From: Pinus tabuliformis
Lineage: Eukaryota > Streptophyta > Pinopsida > Pinales > Pinaceae
DNA: 64,000 nucleotides
Direction: 5' to 3'
Assembly: GCA_031772625.1 (NCBI GenBank)
Contig: CM062819.1
Span: forward strand, 1,234,690,955 to 1,234,754,954
This document shows, in pieces, positions 10,158 to 21,922 of the stretch. The translations under genes were made by a program, and so were the position numbers. Below the pieces are notes generated by a model. It had not been told where the DNA came from. It saw only the letters and a program-made list of their open reading frames with translations, and made no database searches. Every line of letters begins with the position of its first letter. Position 1 is the first letter of the stretch.

Positions 10158-13100
10158 TGTTGTAACATTTTTTGGTTTTGATAAGATAAAATATTTGAAA
10201 AAAAGTTAAGTTAGGACATGGACATAATAATAGTGAATAAAATGTTTTTAAAGAAAAAATATCTTGATGATGATGTCCATATCAAAGAAAATGTTAGGTT
10301 AGATGTCCTAAAAAATCAAGACAAAAAGAAAATGTTAGGTTAGAAAGAAAAGAAAACAAATAAACTCTAAAAGTGAGCAAGTCTAAATGCCACTACTATG
10401 TTTCTACAAAATAATGGTTGTGTGTAGCTTGTCTTAAATGCCACAACCCATGACAGTCAAATAGTTTAATCTTGACTGCTTCATGCTTTAAATTTGATGT
10501 TATAGTTAGAGAATAAAGATCTATACAAACTGTTTAATCTTGGCAGATCAATAGTTAGGTAGAGAATAATAAGGTGCTCATCGGCTTAATCTGAGCCCTT
10601 GGAGGTTATAAGGGTAGATTTATATAGTTTGCTTTTGTAAAATAAAAAGAAAAGAAAATGGTTTGTTAGCTTAAATGCACCTATTAAGTGAAAAAAAATG
10701 ATAGGATAAGCAAAGGGTAAGTAGAAGAAATGTTGCAGAAGTTTGACTATTGATTGGACAAAATGTACATTTATCATGTTTTTTTGTCCATAAGGCAATT
10801 ACACAAAGCAAATGAAGGTCTACAAGGTCAATTAATTAACTTCCATCATCCTCATTCATCTCTATATTCACTAATTTCCCCTTCCTACCTTCATAGATTC
10901 ATATTCATTCATTTTCCACAAAAAACTCCTTTTCCTAAGGTTAAAATCCTTTTTACCAAAGAAAAGTGAAAACCCTATGTAAAATCCCTTTTTACCATGA
11001 AAAATCCCTTTTACCATGTAAAATCCCTTTTTACCCGAAAAACCCACAAAATATGTTTACCCTAAGTATTATGCATATATGAAAAGCAAATAAACCATGA
11101 AAAAGCATTATATTTAGTGTATTTCCCTTTTCCGCCTATAATTCCCTTTTCGCCTATATTTCCCCTTTTCGCGTGTATTTTCCCTTTTCCTCTCATATTT
11201 CATATTAACATTGACTTAACGTATTAAACCCTTAAAAGTTCCCTTTCCCGTATATATTAGCTCCCTTTATTAAAATAACCTGAAACCTTAGTTTTATTAT
11301 AAAACTATGTATTTCATGAAATATCGCATCGCAAGCCTTTCATATGAATGCAATCCCGACATTGCGATATGCGATTGTGATGGACCCGAACCTGATGCAA
11401 TATATATTATAATTCATTTCCATATCACATCTGCCTCCATTGCAAGTCCCGCTAATAGCATAACTCTCCGCCATTGCGATCTCCGATTGCGATGGGAACC
11501 TGGACCTGACGCAGTATCATCCATGTTTTATTTCCATATCACGTTCGGTCCCTATCGCATTCCTTTGTGATGGGCCGTCCTTTGCTAAACTCCGATTGCA
11601 ATATGCGACTAGCCCGGACCCGATATCATTATCTGCCCACATTCATATTATTTCAAGTCTGCCATAACTGTTTTGCGAAGGATTTCTTTGTTAAAATGTT
11701 TTATGGTTGAAACATAAAACACTGCTAATCTGGTTTTTTAACCATAATAAATCCATTGCCGCCATAATTAACTGCTGGGACCCTCCATACTTCTCTTTTA
11801 CTCCATCACCGTCTGATCACATACATCCAAATCCAACGACCCTCAACAAATTTCGGGTTGACTCTCTGTACGGGCATTACCAAGCGGTATTCCACTATCC
11901 TCCTTTGCTAAGTGTAAGGCTTTAAACCATATCGGGTGAACCCTTTCTAAAACCGCCCACGCCTTATAAGCGGTGCGATGAAAACCACCTCCCGCATAAC
12001 GACAAAATGGCCACTGTTCACCTTGCGCCATAATTCAAAAAATGAACTGTTTTTCCGTTTAAAAGCAAAAACACGACTTTGCTCTGTTTTGCCTGTTTTA
12101 CACAACGAAGCCTCCATAAGCCTCTGCAACCCATAAAACCATCATTTTACCTTTTGATACACTATGGACTCCTTCCAATAGCCTTTCAAGCTCAAATAAA
12201 GCCATTGAAGACCTTCTCTGTCACCTATATTTTTCTTAACAGTTTCTGTGTTTTGCAGGTAAAAACCTCTGTTTCAGGCTTACAAAGAAAAAGCCTGCAC
12301 ATAGTTTGAAGACAAATATGAAGATAATGTCAAATTACTTTACCATGTGACACAAATCTAGAAGGATTTACTGTTGAAAAACACAGTAAAAACCTGAAAA
12401 GCACTGTAAAGGTAAAAAGAAACAATAAAGGTTACTCAGCAGGTTAAATGATACTTACAGAGTTTAAAGAGTATCAGATGAAAGATCAAACGAAGGAGTG
12501 AACCAGCACAAAGGATTCAAACAATCTAGCAGCTTGAAGGGCAAAATAGCAGACAACAAAGCCACCACAACCTGAATAAAAGGGACAGCAAGAAGCAGTG
12601 CAATCGCTGCCCCTATCTTCTTGCATGAAGATCTTTTCCTTTCTTCGAATAAATCTTAATCAGTTTTAGGATATTTATTAGTTTCATCAGTGTATAAATA
12701 ACTCTCTTCTTGAGTTATTATGGGTTCGAAGTTCAAGGTTCATAGTTGATTACTTGTTAAGTTGTGACTGTTTATTCTACTTTGAACTTGGAAGCCACCT
12801 TTGAAGGAAGCTTTTCTAGACACTTGATGTACTCAGTCTTTCTGGAACCTTAATACAAAGTAGAGGATTCTAAATTTGGTTTTACACAGTTTGTGTTATC
12901 CTGTAAGTTTTTCCAGTTATCAATTATTATGTTTTTCTTCATATGCTTATGACTTATAGAGATATCTAGGTAGGAAAATTTGTGTCTCAATTTATTCCTA
13001 TAAGCTCCTGAAGTGATCATCTATTAAGAGAATGGATTAATGAATTGTCTGTTTAGCTAATCCCCTCTAATCAATAAATCATCAACATCTTGTGTAAGCT

Positions 13101-13421
13101 TAAGTATACTGCCTTGAACCTTTGGAACGTAGTTTAGAAGGTTTTCCCACTTATGATTGTTCTGTTTTACAGTCTGGAAACTATGATAATCATATTATTT
13201 GGCATCTTCTTCTCACCACTATTTTGATCTATATCACTGTGTAAAGTCTTATAGCAGCTCTCTGCTGAGATATTAATATAACCCAAAGGATTAATTAATT
13301 CAATTCTACATCTATCTTCATTCATTGGTCTTCCAAAAAACTAAAACCAAAAACCCCAAAACAATTATTTTAGATGCTCTGGCATTGGTATCTGACCTAC
13401 TACTATCTCAAAGGTACAACA
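10158..13421 (+). repeat. 3' LTR of element A
   Basis: The LTR opens with TGTTGTAACA and closes with GGTACAACA, giving TG...CA ends with an 8-bp imperfect inverted repeat. Length is 3264 bp. Bases 11104-13421 match 1-2328. The TATA box is at 12693-12700. The first 950 bp are AT-rich and show no coding signal; 10975-11040 has several near-copies of TACCATGTAAAATCCCTTTT. Confidence 0.9.
12693..12700 (+). promoter_or_regulatory. TATA box of the A 3' LTR
   Basis: TATAAATA in the same context as 1600-1607 of the 5' LTR. In a 3' LTR it could drive transcription into the flanking copia remnant. Confidence 0.6.
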
Positions 13422-13439
13422 GGAACCTCCATTAACATG

Positions 13440-14683
13440 GAAAATCTCAAATCATCCATGAGATCATAGCAGCTCCTAGATTAAAACATCCTCTGGTAGT
13501 GCTCCTTCCATTAGTATCATTGCCACCCCAATCAGATCTGTGAAGCCAATTAGCTCGAATTCCTTACTATCATACTTTAGGCAGTGATGTCTAGTGCCAT
13601 GAAGATACCTCAATATGTGTTTAGCAACTATCTAGTGATCATGACGAGGCTCAAATTGAAACTGGCTAATAATTTTTACTCCAAAACATATATTTGGCCT
13701 ATTATCTACCAGATACATTAGGAAACCGACCAACTAATGATAGGAGGTAGGATCCACGAGACTTGAGTCAGAGCCCCTCAACTTATTGATATTGGTGATC
13801 ATAGGAGTAGCCATAGGCTTGGAATCCATCATCCCAAATTTCTACAACTTGATGATGTACTTTCCTTGCCCCAAATATATCTCCCTAGGTTTCTACCATA
13901 CTTCTAGACTTAGGTAGTAGTGCATTAGTCCTAGATCCTTCATCTCGAATTCATTTGCCAACATCTTCTTGCATTCTTGAATTGTTTGCTCCACACCTGT
14001 GATGAATAGATCATCCACATATAGTAGAATAATAACGGGCTCATTATTCACAACCTTGACATAGAGATTAGGATCAACATAACTCTTTACGAACCCAATT
14101 ATAAGGAGATATGCATCCATTCTTGCATACCATGCCCTAGGTACTTGCTTCAAACCATATAGGGTCTTCTTGAGTCTACAAACATGAGAGTCCCTACTAT
14201 TCGCTTCAGAGCCTTCAGATTGTTCGATATACACTTCCTCATCAATGGTCCATTTAGAAATGTGATCTTCACATCCATTTGATGGATATTCCAACCCATT
14301 GTAGTAGCTAATGAAACTAAATATCTAATTGTAGTGTACCTTATTGTGGGAGCAAAGGTTTCTTCATAATCAATGCCTTCTTTTTTAGAGAACCCCCTTG
14401 CCACAAATCTAGCTTTGTACTTGTTTGTACTTCCATCAACAACATGTTTGATCTTATAAATCCATTTGGAGGTGACAATCGATTTGTCACTAAGTCTAGG
14501 AATGATTTCCCAAACCCCATTCTTCATAATGAATTGATATTCTTCCTGCATCGCTTTCTTCCAAACCTCTTGATGAGAATATTCCTTGAATGTAGATGGT
14601 TTGACTTCAATTAACTTCATCATATATGCACCATAACCAAAATATCTCTTCAGTATTTTACTTTCCCTGAAGGTTCCTTTCAT
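13440..14683 (-). pseudogene. copia RT and partial RNase H of element H
   Basis: The RT begins with the copia signature VWKKAMQEEY, then SKWIYKIKHVVDG, KARFVARGFSKKEGIDY and FAPTIRYTTIR; after a frameshift near 14290 come LKKTLYGLKQVPRAWY and the active site LLYVDDLFI. RT ends with FEMKDLGLMHYYL, followed by a stop. RNase H is partial: FLMYLVDNRP and ILRYLHGT, then SDWGG and GCFNLGAAMISW in another frame, stopping near 13440 before the C-terminal catalytic region. The missing end coincides with the border of element A. Confidence 0.85.
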
Positions 14684-15558
14684 AACTTCATGTCCTTCAA
14701 CGTCTTTTTATGTAGCTTTTAACCAATTTGGCATTTTTATTATGGTTGGTTTGACCACAAATTGAATAGGTTCATTTAGTCTTTCTTCTTCTTCTTGATT
14801 TGTAGTAGGGTTTTCATGATGATCTTATTCTTCTTCAAATATTGGAACTTCTTCATCATCAGAATCAATAGGAATATCATTTGATTTCTTGTAGGCTTGA
14901 TTTTCATCGAATATGACATCCCTGCTTACTTCAATATGTCTTCATTCCTTAATGTAGATTCTATATGATTTTGAGGAGAGACTATATCCAACGAATATTC
15001 CCTTGATACTTATGGAATCCAACTTCTTTCACTTGTCCTTTGGAACATGGATGTATGTTGGACTTCCAAAGATTCAAAGGTGATCCACACTTGGTTTCTT
15101 TCCTGTGAATACTTCTTCGAGTGTTATATTATTAATACTTCTATGAGGACTTCTATTTTGAATGTACACGGTTGTCATTGTTGATTCTCCCCATAAGAAT
15201 TTTGGTAGGTCTTGGTCAAGGAGCATTGTTCGAATGCCTTCTTCAATTGACCTATTCTTCCTTTTAGCCGCTCCATTTTGTTTGGGATAATAGGGAACAA
15301 TGAGCTCCCTCTTAAAACTGCTTCCTTACAATATGCAATCAATTCCTTAGAAGTGTATTCCCCACCATTTTTGGACCTTAGAGTTTTTATCTTTCTTTCA
15401 GTTAGGGTTTCCTCTTCATATCTAAACTCTTTGAACATTTTGAATACTTCATATTTTTTTTTGAGAAGGTAGAGCCATGTCTTTCTAGAATGGTCATCAA
15501 TGAATGTCAAATAGTAGATATGACCTCCAAGTGATTTTTCAGACACAAGCCCACACAC
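14684..15558 (-). pseudogene. copia integrase core and INT-RT linker of element H
   Basis: The best open part (15175-15558) shows YYLTFIDDHSRKTWLYLLK, the copia integrase core, and TLRSKNGGEYTSKE, where the usual second catalytic Asp is Lys. An RLKGRIG-type segment replaces the usual third catalytic Glu context. Bases 14684-15174 hold the broken C-terminal integrase and the linker to RT. The domain cannot be active. Confidence 0.8.
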
Positions 15559-15582
15559 ATTAGAATGAATAAGGTATAATAT

Positions 15583-16367
15583 TTATTTAGGCCTAGTTTC
15601 ACTATTCAGAAATGGCTTTCTTGTATGTTTTCCCAAAGAGAATCCCTTGCACACACCTTCATGATCTAACTGCATATTGGGAATGCCATGAACCAATTGA
15701 TTAAGAGTAGGGATGACCTTATAATGTAGATGATCATACCTCCTATGCCATAGCTCAATGGGATTGATCTCCATGTGAACCAAAGCTTGAAGAGGTGGTG
15801 TAATAACTCTATAAAGACTTTCTTCACGAACTCGAATAACCCTAGCTTTATCAATTCTAGAGTCTTTTCCCCAAACCAATACTTTTCCATCAAAAAAAGA
15901 AACTATATCCCCTTTATCTTCTAAACAATAAATAGAAATCAAATTATTTTTCAAACCTGGAACATATAGTATGTTGTTGAGGTGCAACTTTGATCCATTT
16001 TCTAACTTCAACGATGTTGATCCCAAGCATCTAACATCATAGCTTTTTTTGTCACCCAAATTCCACTGCATGAGAATATGGCTCCTTTGATATTGTATGG
16101 TTTTTTTTTACTTTCTCTTGTCATGTGCCTTAATGCTCCATTATCAATGATCCATGCATTGTCATCACTAGGAGAACCTGTAAGAGAAGCCAAGAACCCT
16201 TGACTTTTGACCTTGTTGAATAAGTAGTGGATGGTCTTCTTGATCCAGCTTCTAGCATTGTTGATACCCATTCTCATATATTTTATCAAAGAGGGAGAAT
16301 CCATGTCCATTCCTTTTGAGCCAAAAAAGTGATCTTCAATATTTCTTGACCTTAGTTGTGAAACCAT
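15583..16367 (-). pseudogene. copia protease and GAG-pre-integrase of element H
   Basis: The protease motif reads WIIDNGALRHMT (about 16150), with DSG changed to DNG. It continues through LGSTSLKLENGSKLHLNNILYVPGL to the GAG-pre-integrase zinc region LWHRRYDHLHYKVIP with a damaged CX2C. Only about 60 residues precede the protease (MVSQLRSRNIEDHFFGSKG), so most of gag and its zinc knuckle are deleted. The first ATG overlaps a weak TGGTTTCAC primer-site-like sequence. Confidence 0.8.
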
Positions 16368-16673
16368 GTTGAGAAATCAATGCAAGTAGATTAGGGTTTG
16401 ATTCCTCTTACTTGATAATTACTTGTGAGTTATGTTGGCTTCTTTTACTTCTTTATTGTCTTATATTTCACCAAGGAATTACCATATTATGTGTGTAGGA
16501 AGATCACAAAAACACAAGACGCAAGATGTAGGCACTATGCTAGGGAAAAACCCCTCTCAAGGGGAAAAGAGAGTAATAAATTCTCTTCCTTCAATAGTTT
16601 TCTTTGAGACTCTTCACCCTAGACACAGACCGAAACTTCCCTCCACACCAACTCATCCCTCCCAGATCTTCGA
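16368..16673 (-). repeat. LTR end (U5) of copia element H
   Basis: On the minus strand this stretch ends in ATTTCTCAACA, directly followed by TGGTTTCAC, a decayed tRNA-Met primer site, and then the gag start. That defines the 5' LTR end at 16368. It is broken at 16673 by LTR I and appears to resume near 18340. Confidence 0.55.
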
Positions 16674-18100
16674 TGTTGGAAATAATACTGAGAGGGGGGG
16701 TGAATCAATATTATTAAGTTCTTTTAATAAATCTTCCTTATTTATACTTTGAATTATTTTTGCATGTCAGTACCATAAAATAATGAGCATGAACAAGAAA
16801 AACAGATAGTCACACCAAAGAACACCAGATATAAGGTGGAAACCCAATGTGGGTGAAAACCACCTGCTGCAATATGTCTCTATCTTCTTTCAAATTAGAA
16901 ACTCCTTTTACAATGGTTTTGTACTGGTGCAGTCCTTTACCAGTACGCAGGCTGCAACCTGCAGAGAGCTACAACTCTCTCTCGTTTTCCAGTCTCTCCT
17001 GGAAGGGAGCTACAACCCCCTACTTCTTTTCTTTCAAGGACCACTTTTCATAAATTTTCAAACTGGATCCATGAACATCAAATGATCATCAAGTACAAGT
17101 AAATCACCCAGTCAACTGTAGTAACCAGATCAATAGTAACAGTAAACTAAACCCAGAACACCTTATCAACAGAGAAAAGTCAGTCAAATAAATGCCTTAA
17201 GACAGATACGCAATTTTTCTTTATCTGGCATGCGTTGCTACGCACTTCACCTTCTGCACCTCTGCGTATCCCCGCAGAGAGCCTTGAGCTGCACTGCGTA
17301 TCCACGCACTGTTCCTTTAAACGCGCCGCGTACCTTCACTGTGCCCACGCACCCACTGCTTCTATCGCGCTGCGTACTACTACTGTGGCCACGCACTCTC
17401 AGATACTATCTACGCACCTGCGGCTTCTGTAGCGCCGCGTACTTTCACTGTGCCTCCGCACCTGAACCTTTGTCGCGCTGCGTACCCACGCACTGCGCCT
17501 TCTTCTGCTCTGCGTACCCATGCACTGCGCCTTCTTCTGCTCTGCGTACCCACGCACTTGCACTGTTAATCACTTGCGTACCTCTGATTAGGGCCGAATT
17601 GGCAGTCCCCCAGTGTGCCACAGATAGTCAGATGCCCAGATCTGATCATGCGCCCGAGAGATCACAGTTCATAGATTCACTTTCAACTTTACTTTTATAT
17701 AGATCAAGCTTTTAAACCGATAACCCAATATTTCAGATCTGAAGATATTCAATTTGCAAAAGATGCATTAGCCAAGTGATTTCCTTCCCTATTTATAGTC
17801 AAGCCCTTATTCACACCATGGGACAGAACCATCAATAACCAATACAAGGGATCCAAACCGGGGCAAAAATAGATCTTATACCACGGGCCAAAACCATAGA
17901 ATCAAGAATGGCGGGCTAAATACCACGGGCCAACCATAAGAAACCCCACGTGAGCGCGCTTCTCTGCCTTGAAGTGAGTGAACTGGGGGTACGCACCTCA
18001 TGAATGGGGAACCTGCGGGTATGAACGCACTTCCTGGCCGGCGTACCTGCGGGTACGCACCTTTTGAACCATTCACCTGCGTACCTCTTAATTTCCAACA
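16674..18100 (-). repeat. LTR I: probable solo copia LTR inside the H LTR
   Basis: The segment opens with TGTTGGAAAT and ends with ATTTCCAACA, a perfect 10-bp inverted repeat with TG...CA ends, 1427 bp long. The minus-strand end carries a CCCCCCC tract before the terminus, as in some plant copia LTRs. A minus-strand TATA box (CTATAAATA, 17788-17796) suggests minus orientation, but a weak plus-strand primer-site-like sequence (TGATCAGAGCATTG) follows 18100, so orientation is unsettled. I do not see a matching TSD. It contains the CG-rich repeat cluster at 17225-17590. Confidence 0.6.
17225..17590. repeat. Cluster of TGCGTAC...CACGCA short inverted repeats in LTR I
   Basis: About eleven degenerate units contain TGCGTAC followed within 3-20 bases by CACGCAC. 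The clearest are near 17480-17560 (CTGCGTACCCACGCACTG and close copies spaced about 32 bp). Each unit can fold on itself through GCGTA/TACGC-type pairing. Further GTACGCA and TGCGTAC copies lie at 17985-18085. The 161-aa ORF here is a by-product of the repeats. Confidence 0.75.
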
Positions 18101-18340
18101 TTTTGAGAGCCTGATCAGAGCATTGCCACTTGAGGGTGTTGCCATCAAGTACAACATCTGTAACATAGAGCCATACCAGAAACATAATGCCAACATTCGA
18201 CCCCTTTGCAGTAGCACTTCCACCCCAGCAACTTACGACATCAGGTAACAACTGGCAGCAGCAACACTTGGAAGAATTCGATCTCCCAAACTAGGGCACA
18301 AAATAGAGAGAGAGAGAGAGAGAGTAGCACCAAAACTTCG
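18101..18340. other. Unassigned stretch between LTR I and the rest of the H LTR
   Basis: No recognisable domain. It could be element sequence that came with LTR I, since CTTCGA, present just left of LTR I, recurs at 18336-18341. It contains an (AG)10 microsatellite at 18305-18324. Confidence 0.4.
18305..18324. repeat. (AG)10 microsatellite
   Basis: Ten uninterrupted AG units, directly seen. Confidence 0.95.
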
Positions 18341-18950
18341 ATTTCTTCGTTCTCCTTAGCCTCGACCCAACTCGCACTTCCTTTTACTTCCTTGACCCAC
18401 TTCGCACTTTTCCCATCTTCACTAGAGATATTGAACTTGCTTTAGAAGAGATGCTCCAAATGAATTCGATCTCCTTCTATTTATAGGTTTCATGTGAGGT
18501 AGAATTGGGGTCCCTTAGGCCGACTTGGTGTGGAGGTTACATAAATCATATTTGACTCAATAATAAACCTTTTTACATGATTCAAAAGACCAAGAAGGGT
18601 CTCTTTAAATGTACAATGACTCTATTGACTCAATATAAATCCTAGGAGTCCACAATGGGGGCTTTGACTAATATAATGATGACCCAAGCATGAAACCCAT
18701 GATTTAATAAGTCGTTGATACAGTAATAAAAAATATTTTCTTTATTATTTTGACAAGTACATTACATGATGACTCAAATAAATTAATGAATACCAAACCT
18801 CGTTACATTTTCCAAAATTACCAGATGCACACTTATCTAAAGTCAAATCAATTCCTATAGAATTTGCAAAAATTTCCTAGTTCTTACATACAAGAAAAGC
18901 ACTTGAAGGGCTATTCTAGAAGAAAAAGAAAATCATAGTAATAAAAGTAA
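18341..18950 (-). repeat. Probable U3/R part of the H LTR
   Basis: On the minus strand a TATA box (CTATAAATA at about 18474-18482) is followed by a C/T-rich leader. The rest is AT-rich and non-coding. Assignment to the H LTR rests on orientation and position only; the border with F near 18950 is approximate. Confidence 0.4.
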
Positions 18951-19689
18951 CCCGATTTTCACTAATAAATGGTAAATTATACAAAATGGGAACCAAAGGT
19001 ATTCAAAGATGCATTTTAGAAATGAAAGGAACGATATTATAGATGAAGCTCACAAAGGAGGTGTTGGTGGAAATTATCAAGGAGATGTGATAGCAAGGAA
19101 AATCTTATAAGAAAGATTATGTTGGTTGATCTTGTTCTGAGATTGTCGAAGAGAAGTCTAGAAATGTCATATATGTTAAACATTAGGTCGATCATTGTCA
19201 AGAAACCAAATTTCACTCCACTCCACAAACCCGACCTTACCATTTGAGATTTGGGAAATTGACTTTATGATCCATTTCTGAAAGGGGCTAAGAGAATGGG
19301 TGAAAAGTACATTATCACAAGAGTGGAGTACTTGACAAAGTGGGAAGAAGTTGATGCAGTTGAATCTTATATGAAGGAAATAATTGTTAAATTTATCTAC
19401 GGAAACATAGTGACAAGATTTCATTGTCCCTTGAATATAATTAGTGACAGGAGTACACATTTTGTCAATGCTACAATCAAAATGATGTTACAAAAATTTA
19501 TAATTAAGCATAGGAAAACAACAACCTATTACCCATAGGCCAATGGAACAGTCAAATCATTTAACAAGACATTACAAAAAGGACTTACAAAAATATGCAA
19601 TATCTACAAAAATGATTAGGATGAAAAAATCTCAGTGATATTATGGGCATACCACACGGAAAGAAAACAATCAACTAGGTATCAACTAG
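18950..19689 (+). pseudogene. Fragment F: gypsy integrase remnant
   Basis: A broken plus-strand integrase. Visible pieces are a zinc-finger region (DEAHKGGVGG, later CHIC), WEIDF with the first catalytic Asp, EYLTKWEEVDAV, FHCPLNIISDRSTHF with the second Asp, and ANGTVKSFNK where the catalytic Glu is Lys. The pattern is of Tat/Athila type. Several stops and shifts are present. No LTR of its own is seen; its right end is fused to the truncated LTR of G at 19690. Confidence 0.8.
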
Positions 19690-20602
19690 GTAACTCTGGT
19701 TCCGCACTTTCTCTCATTGTCACCTGCGGTCCCGCACCTTCTGTGTACAAAAACTGCGGACCTGCCCCCTCTGTCCCTAACGGTGTAGGTGCGGACCCAT
19801 GTGAAAGTCAAAAGGCGCAAGTTTTATCTTAAAAAACTCACTTTGGGTTAATTCTAGAGGTTTCTAGAAGGAATTTTGACATGGATTGTTCGCTCTAAGG
19901 TGGTTCATGCATCCCAAAAGAGAAGGAGCTAATCCATTGATGAGAGGAGCTATCCCTTTGAAGGAGGGCTTTATCCCTTTGAAGGAGGACCTAGTAACCT
20001 CCCTCCATTGCACTATAAATACAGGCATTGGGCTGGTTGCTAGGGAGGTTAGAAGCTGAACATTTTTGAGGGTAAATGCTGGTGAAATCAAGACTTCCTA
20101 GTTGAGCTTAAGAGGAGAGATCACACATCTTTTTGCATTCATTGGGGAGTGAGTGAAACTTGTCAAAGTAGAGGAGACTTCTTGCTGGACCCTGGGAGGA
20201 GCTTGTACAACGTCAAGGCAAAGGTTGTAAAGTTCTTCTTCTTTTGAATTAATACAATCAAACTCATTTTTCTCAACAAGTATCTTATGTTATTTGTTTC
20301 ATGGACTCCTTGACTTTCATGTTAAATATGTTTTATGCAATTGGCTTTTCAAGTGCTATTTAATTTGTTTGCCTTATTTGTGTTTGCAGATTCGCGAAAA
20401 GGAGCTCATTTGGATCAAAGGAGCGAGGGCATCCACAAGCTTGCGTTGGACCTAAGGTAGGCCCTAAAAAAACTTGTTTGCCATTGTTTATCAAAGCATA
20501 TTTAGAGAAAGATAGTGTCTGGTTGGTTTGCTTGTCATTAGGTCTTCTTTAGATTCTAGGAAGGTCTATCTTGTCCGCAAGATCGACTTATTCAGTGTGA
20601 CA
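19690..20602 (+). repeat. 5' LTR of G, truncated
   Basis: Matches 24070-24981 nearly base for base. It ends in GTGTGACA. The beginning found in the 3' LTR (23929-24069) is absent; the sequence switches to F at about 19690. Its start holds a cluster of TGCGG/CCGCA motifs (19700-19800). A CACTATAAATAC TATA context lies at about 20010-20021. Confidence 0.88.
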
Positions 20603-20605
20603 AAA

Positions 20606-20623
20606 TGGCGACTCCGCTGGGGA
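20606..20623 (+). other. Primer binding site of G, tRNA-Arg type
   Basis: TGGCGACTCCGCTGGGGA starts three bases after the LTR end. It is the complement of the plant tRNA-Arg 3' end (CCCCAGTGGAGTCGCCA) with one change. tRNA identity is from memory of plant tRNA-Arg. Confidence 0.75.
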
Positions 20624-20775
20624 CTTGATTGTTTTCCTTGTTTTTACTTTGACCTGAGAAATAGTGTTTTTGTTTCTGTTTTTGGCTTGTTGTGTGTAAA
20701 ATTGGGTAGAGTTTGTAGATCCAGGGTTAGTTTTCATTTTTCATAGCTTTGGGAGAGGACCGCACCCTAGCCTTT

Positions 20776-21180
20776 CCTGTGTCAACCTCGTTAAAAAATG
20801 AATCAGTTGGTCAGAGGATAGTTCCTGTTACTGAGTCAACCTCGTTAAAAAATGAATCAGGTATGAGGACAGTTCTTTTCCTGTGTCAACCTCGTTAAAA
20901 AATGAATCAGTTGGTTAGAGGATAGTTCCTGTTATTGAGTCAACCTCGTTAAAAAATGAATCAGGTATGAGGACAGTTCTTTTCCTGTGTCAACCTCATT
21001 AAAAAATGAATCAGTTGGTCAGAGGATAGTTCCTGTTACTGATTCAACCTCGTTAAAAAATTAATCAGGTATGAGGACAGTTCTTTCCTGTATCAACCTC
21101 ATTTAAAAAAAATGAATCAAGTATGAGGATAGTTCTTTTCTTGTGTCAACCTCCTTAAAAAATGAAACAACTCCCTTTTC
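20776..21180 (+). repeat. 104-bp tandem repeat at the start of the G array
   Basis: GTCAACCTCGTT begins at 20781, 20885 and 20989, with a decayed copy at 21091. Each 104-bp unit contains two stem-loops, one opening CCTGTGTCAACC and one opening CTGAGTCAACC, each closed by TGAATCAG. Confidence 0.85.
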
Positions 21181-21198
21181 AAGTTAAATCTTGAAAGT

Positions 21199-21922
21199 AA
21201 ACCTTCATTCCATCCACCTAGTTGAATGCAATGAAGCTTGGGGGGCATGTACCTCGCTTTGCATCATTATGCTGGGGGCATGCGAACTTCTGGGGCATAG
21301 TTCCTTGTCTTGTGTCAAGCTCGTTAAAAAATGAAACAAGGAGCCTTGAGCATAGTTCCTTGTCTTGTGTCAAGCTCTTTAAAAAATGAAACAAGGGTAG
21401 GTTATATAGGTAGATTGTAGAGAGTAGTTATGAGCATAGTTCCTTGTCTTGTGTCAAGCTCGTTAACAAATGAAACAAGGGTTTTGAGGATAGTTCTTTT
21501 CCTGTGTCAACCTCACTAAAAAATGAAACAACTCCCACGAGTCTTTCCAAGATTTCGAAAGTAAACCTTCATTCCATCCACTTCGTTGAATGCAATGAAG
21601 CTTGGGGGGCATGTACCTCGATTGGTGTCATTATGCTGGGGGTATGCGAACTTATAACAAGCATAGTTTTTCGTTTCAAGCTTGCGTAAACATGAAACCA
21701 GATCCAAGCATAGTTCTTTTCCTGTGTCAAGCTCATTAAAAAATGAAACAAATCCTCCTCAAATTGAGTCGAGAGTTTGACTAGATCTCATAAATGTTAA
21801 GTTGTATATTTAGGTTAGTTATTTCAGTTTTTTGCATAATTTTCTTACAGTTTTAGGTCGATTCTTTCAAATGATCTCGTAACTGAACCTTCATTTCATC
21901 CACCTGGTTAAATGAAATGAGG
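21199..21922 (+). repeat. Larger duplicated block within the G array
   Basis: A segment of about 90 bp starting AACCTTCATTCCATCCACCT, followed by AATGAAGCTTGGGGGGCATG, occurs at 21200, again at 21564 and in a more diverged form at 21886. Copies one and two are 364 bp apart. Each begins with its own stem-loop (CTTCATT/AATGAAG). Confidence 0.75.

Larger units (their letters stand above)
1..13421 (+). mobile_element. Element A: Tat-like Ty3/gypsy LTR retrotransposon, 5' end outside window
   Basis: Two direct copies of a long LTR flank a decayed gag-pol. The 3' LTR runs 10158-13421 and the visible 5' LTR part ends at 2328; base 1 aligns to base 11104, so about 946 bp of the 5' LTR lie before the window and the whole element is near 14.4 kb. 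Coding remnants on the plus strand read gag, protease, archaeal-type RNase H, RT, RNase H, integrase. The extra RNase H and a primer site like the 3' end of tRNA-Asp point to the Tat group; that assignment is inference from domain content. Frameshifts and stops occur in every domain. A half-LINE is inserted at 5618-6859. The right edge abuts a copia RNase H, so A probably inserted into copia element H; the TSD cannot be tested because the left flank is missing. Confidence 0.9.
13422..18950 (-). mobile_element. Element H: decayed Ty1/copia retrotransposon, truncated
   Basis: Read on the minus strand: LTR (U3 about 18950-18480, TATA near 18475), an interruption by LTR I, LTR end at 16368, almost no gag, protease, GAG-pre-integrase, integrase, RT and the start of RNase H, cut off at 13422 by element A. 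The order PR-INT-RT-RH defines copia. Its 3' LTR is presumably on the far side of A, outside the window. The right boundary is approximate. Confidence 0.75.

Noticed and set aside
17230..17715. 161-aa Cys/Arg-rich ORF
   Set aside because: It arises from GCGTAC/GCAC repeats in an LTR; no domain and no sign of a gene.
16669..18105. TSD around LTR I
   Set aside because: TTCGA on the left and TTTTG on the right do not match; a distant TTCGA at 18337 would leave an end without CA.
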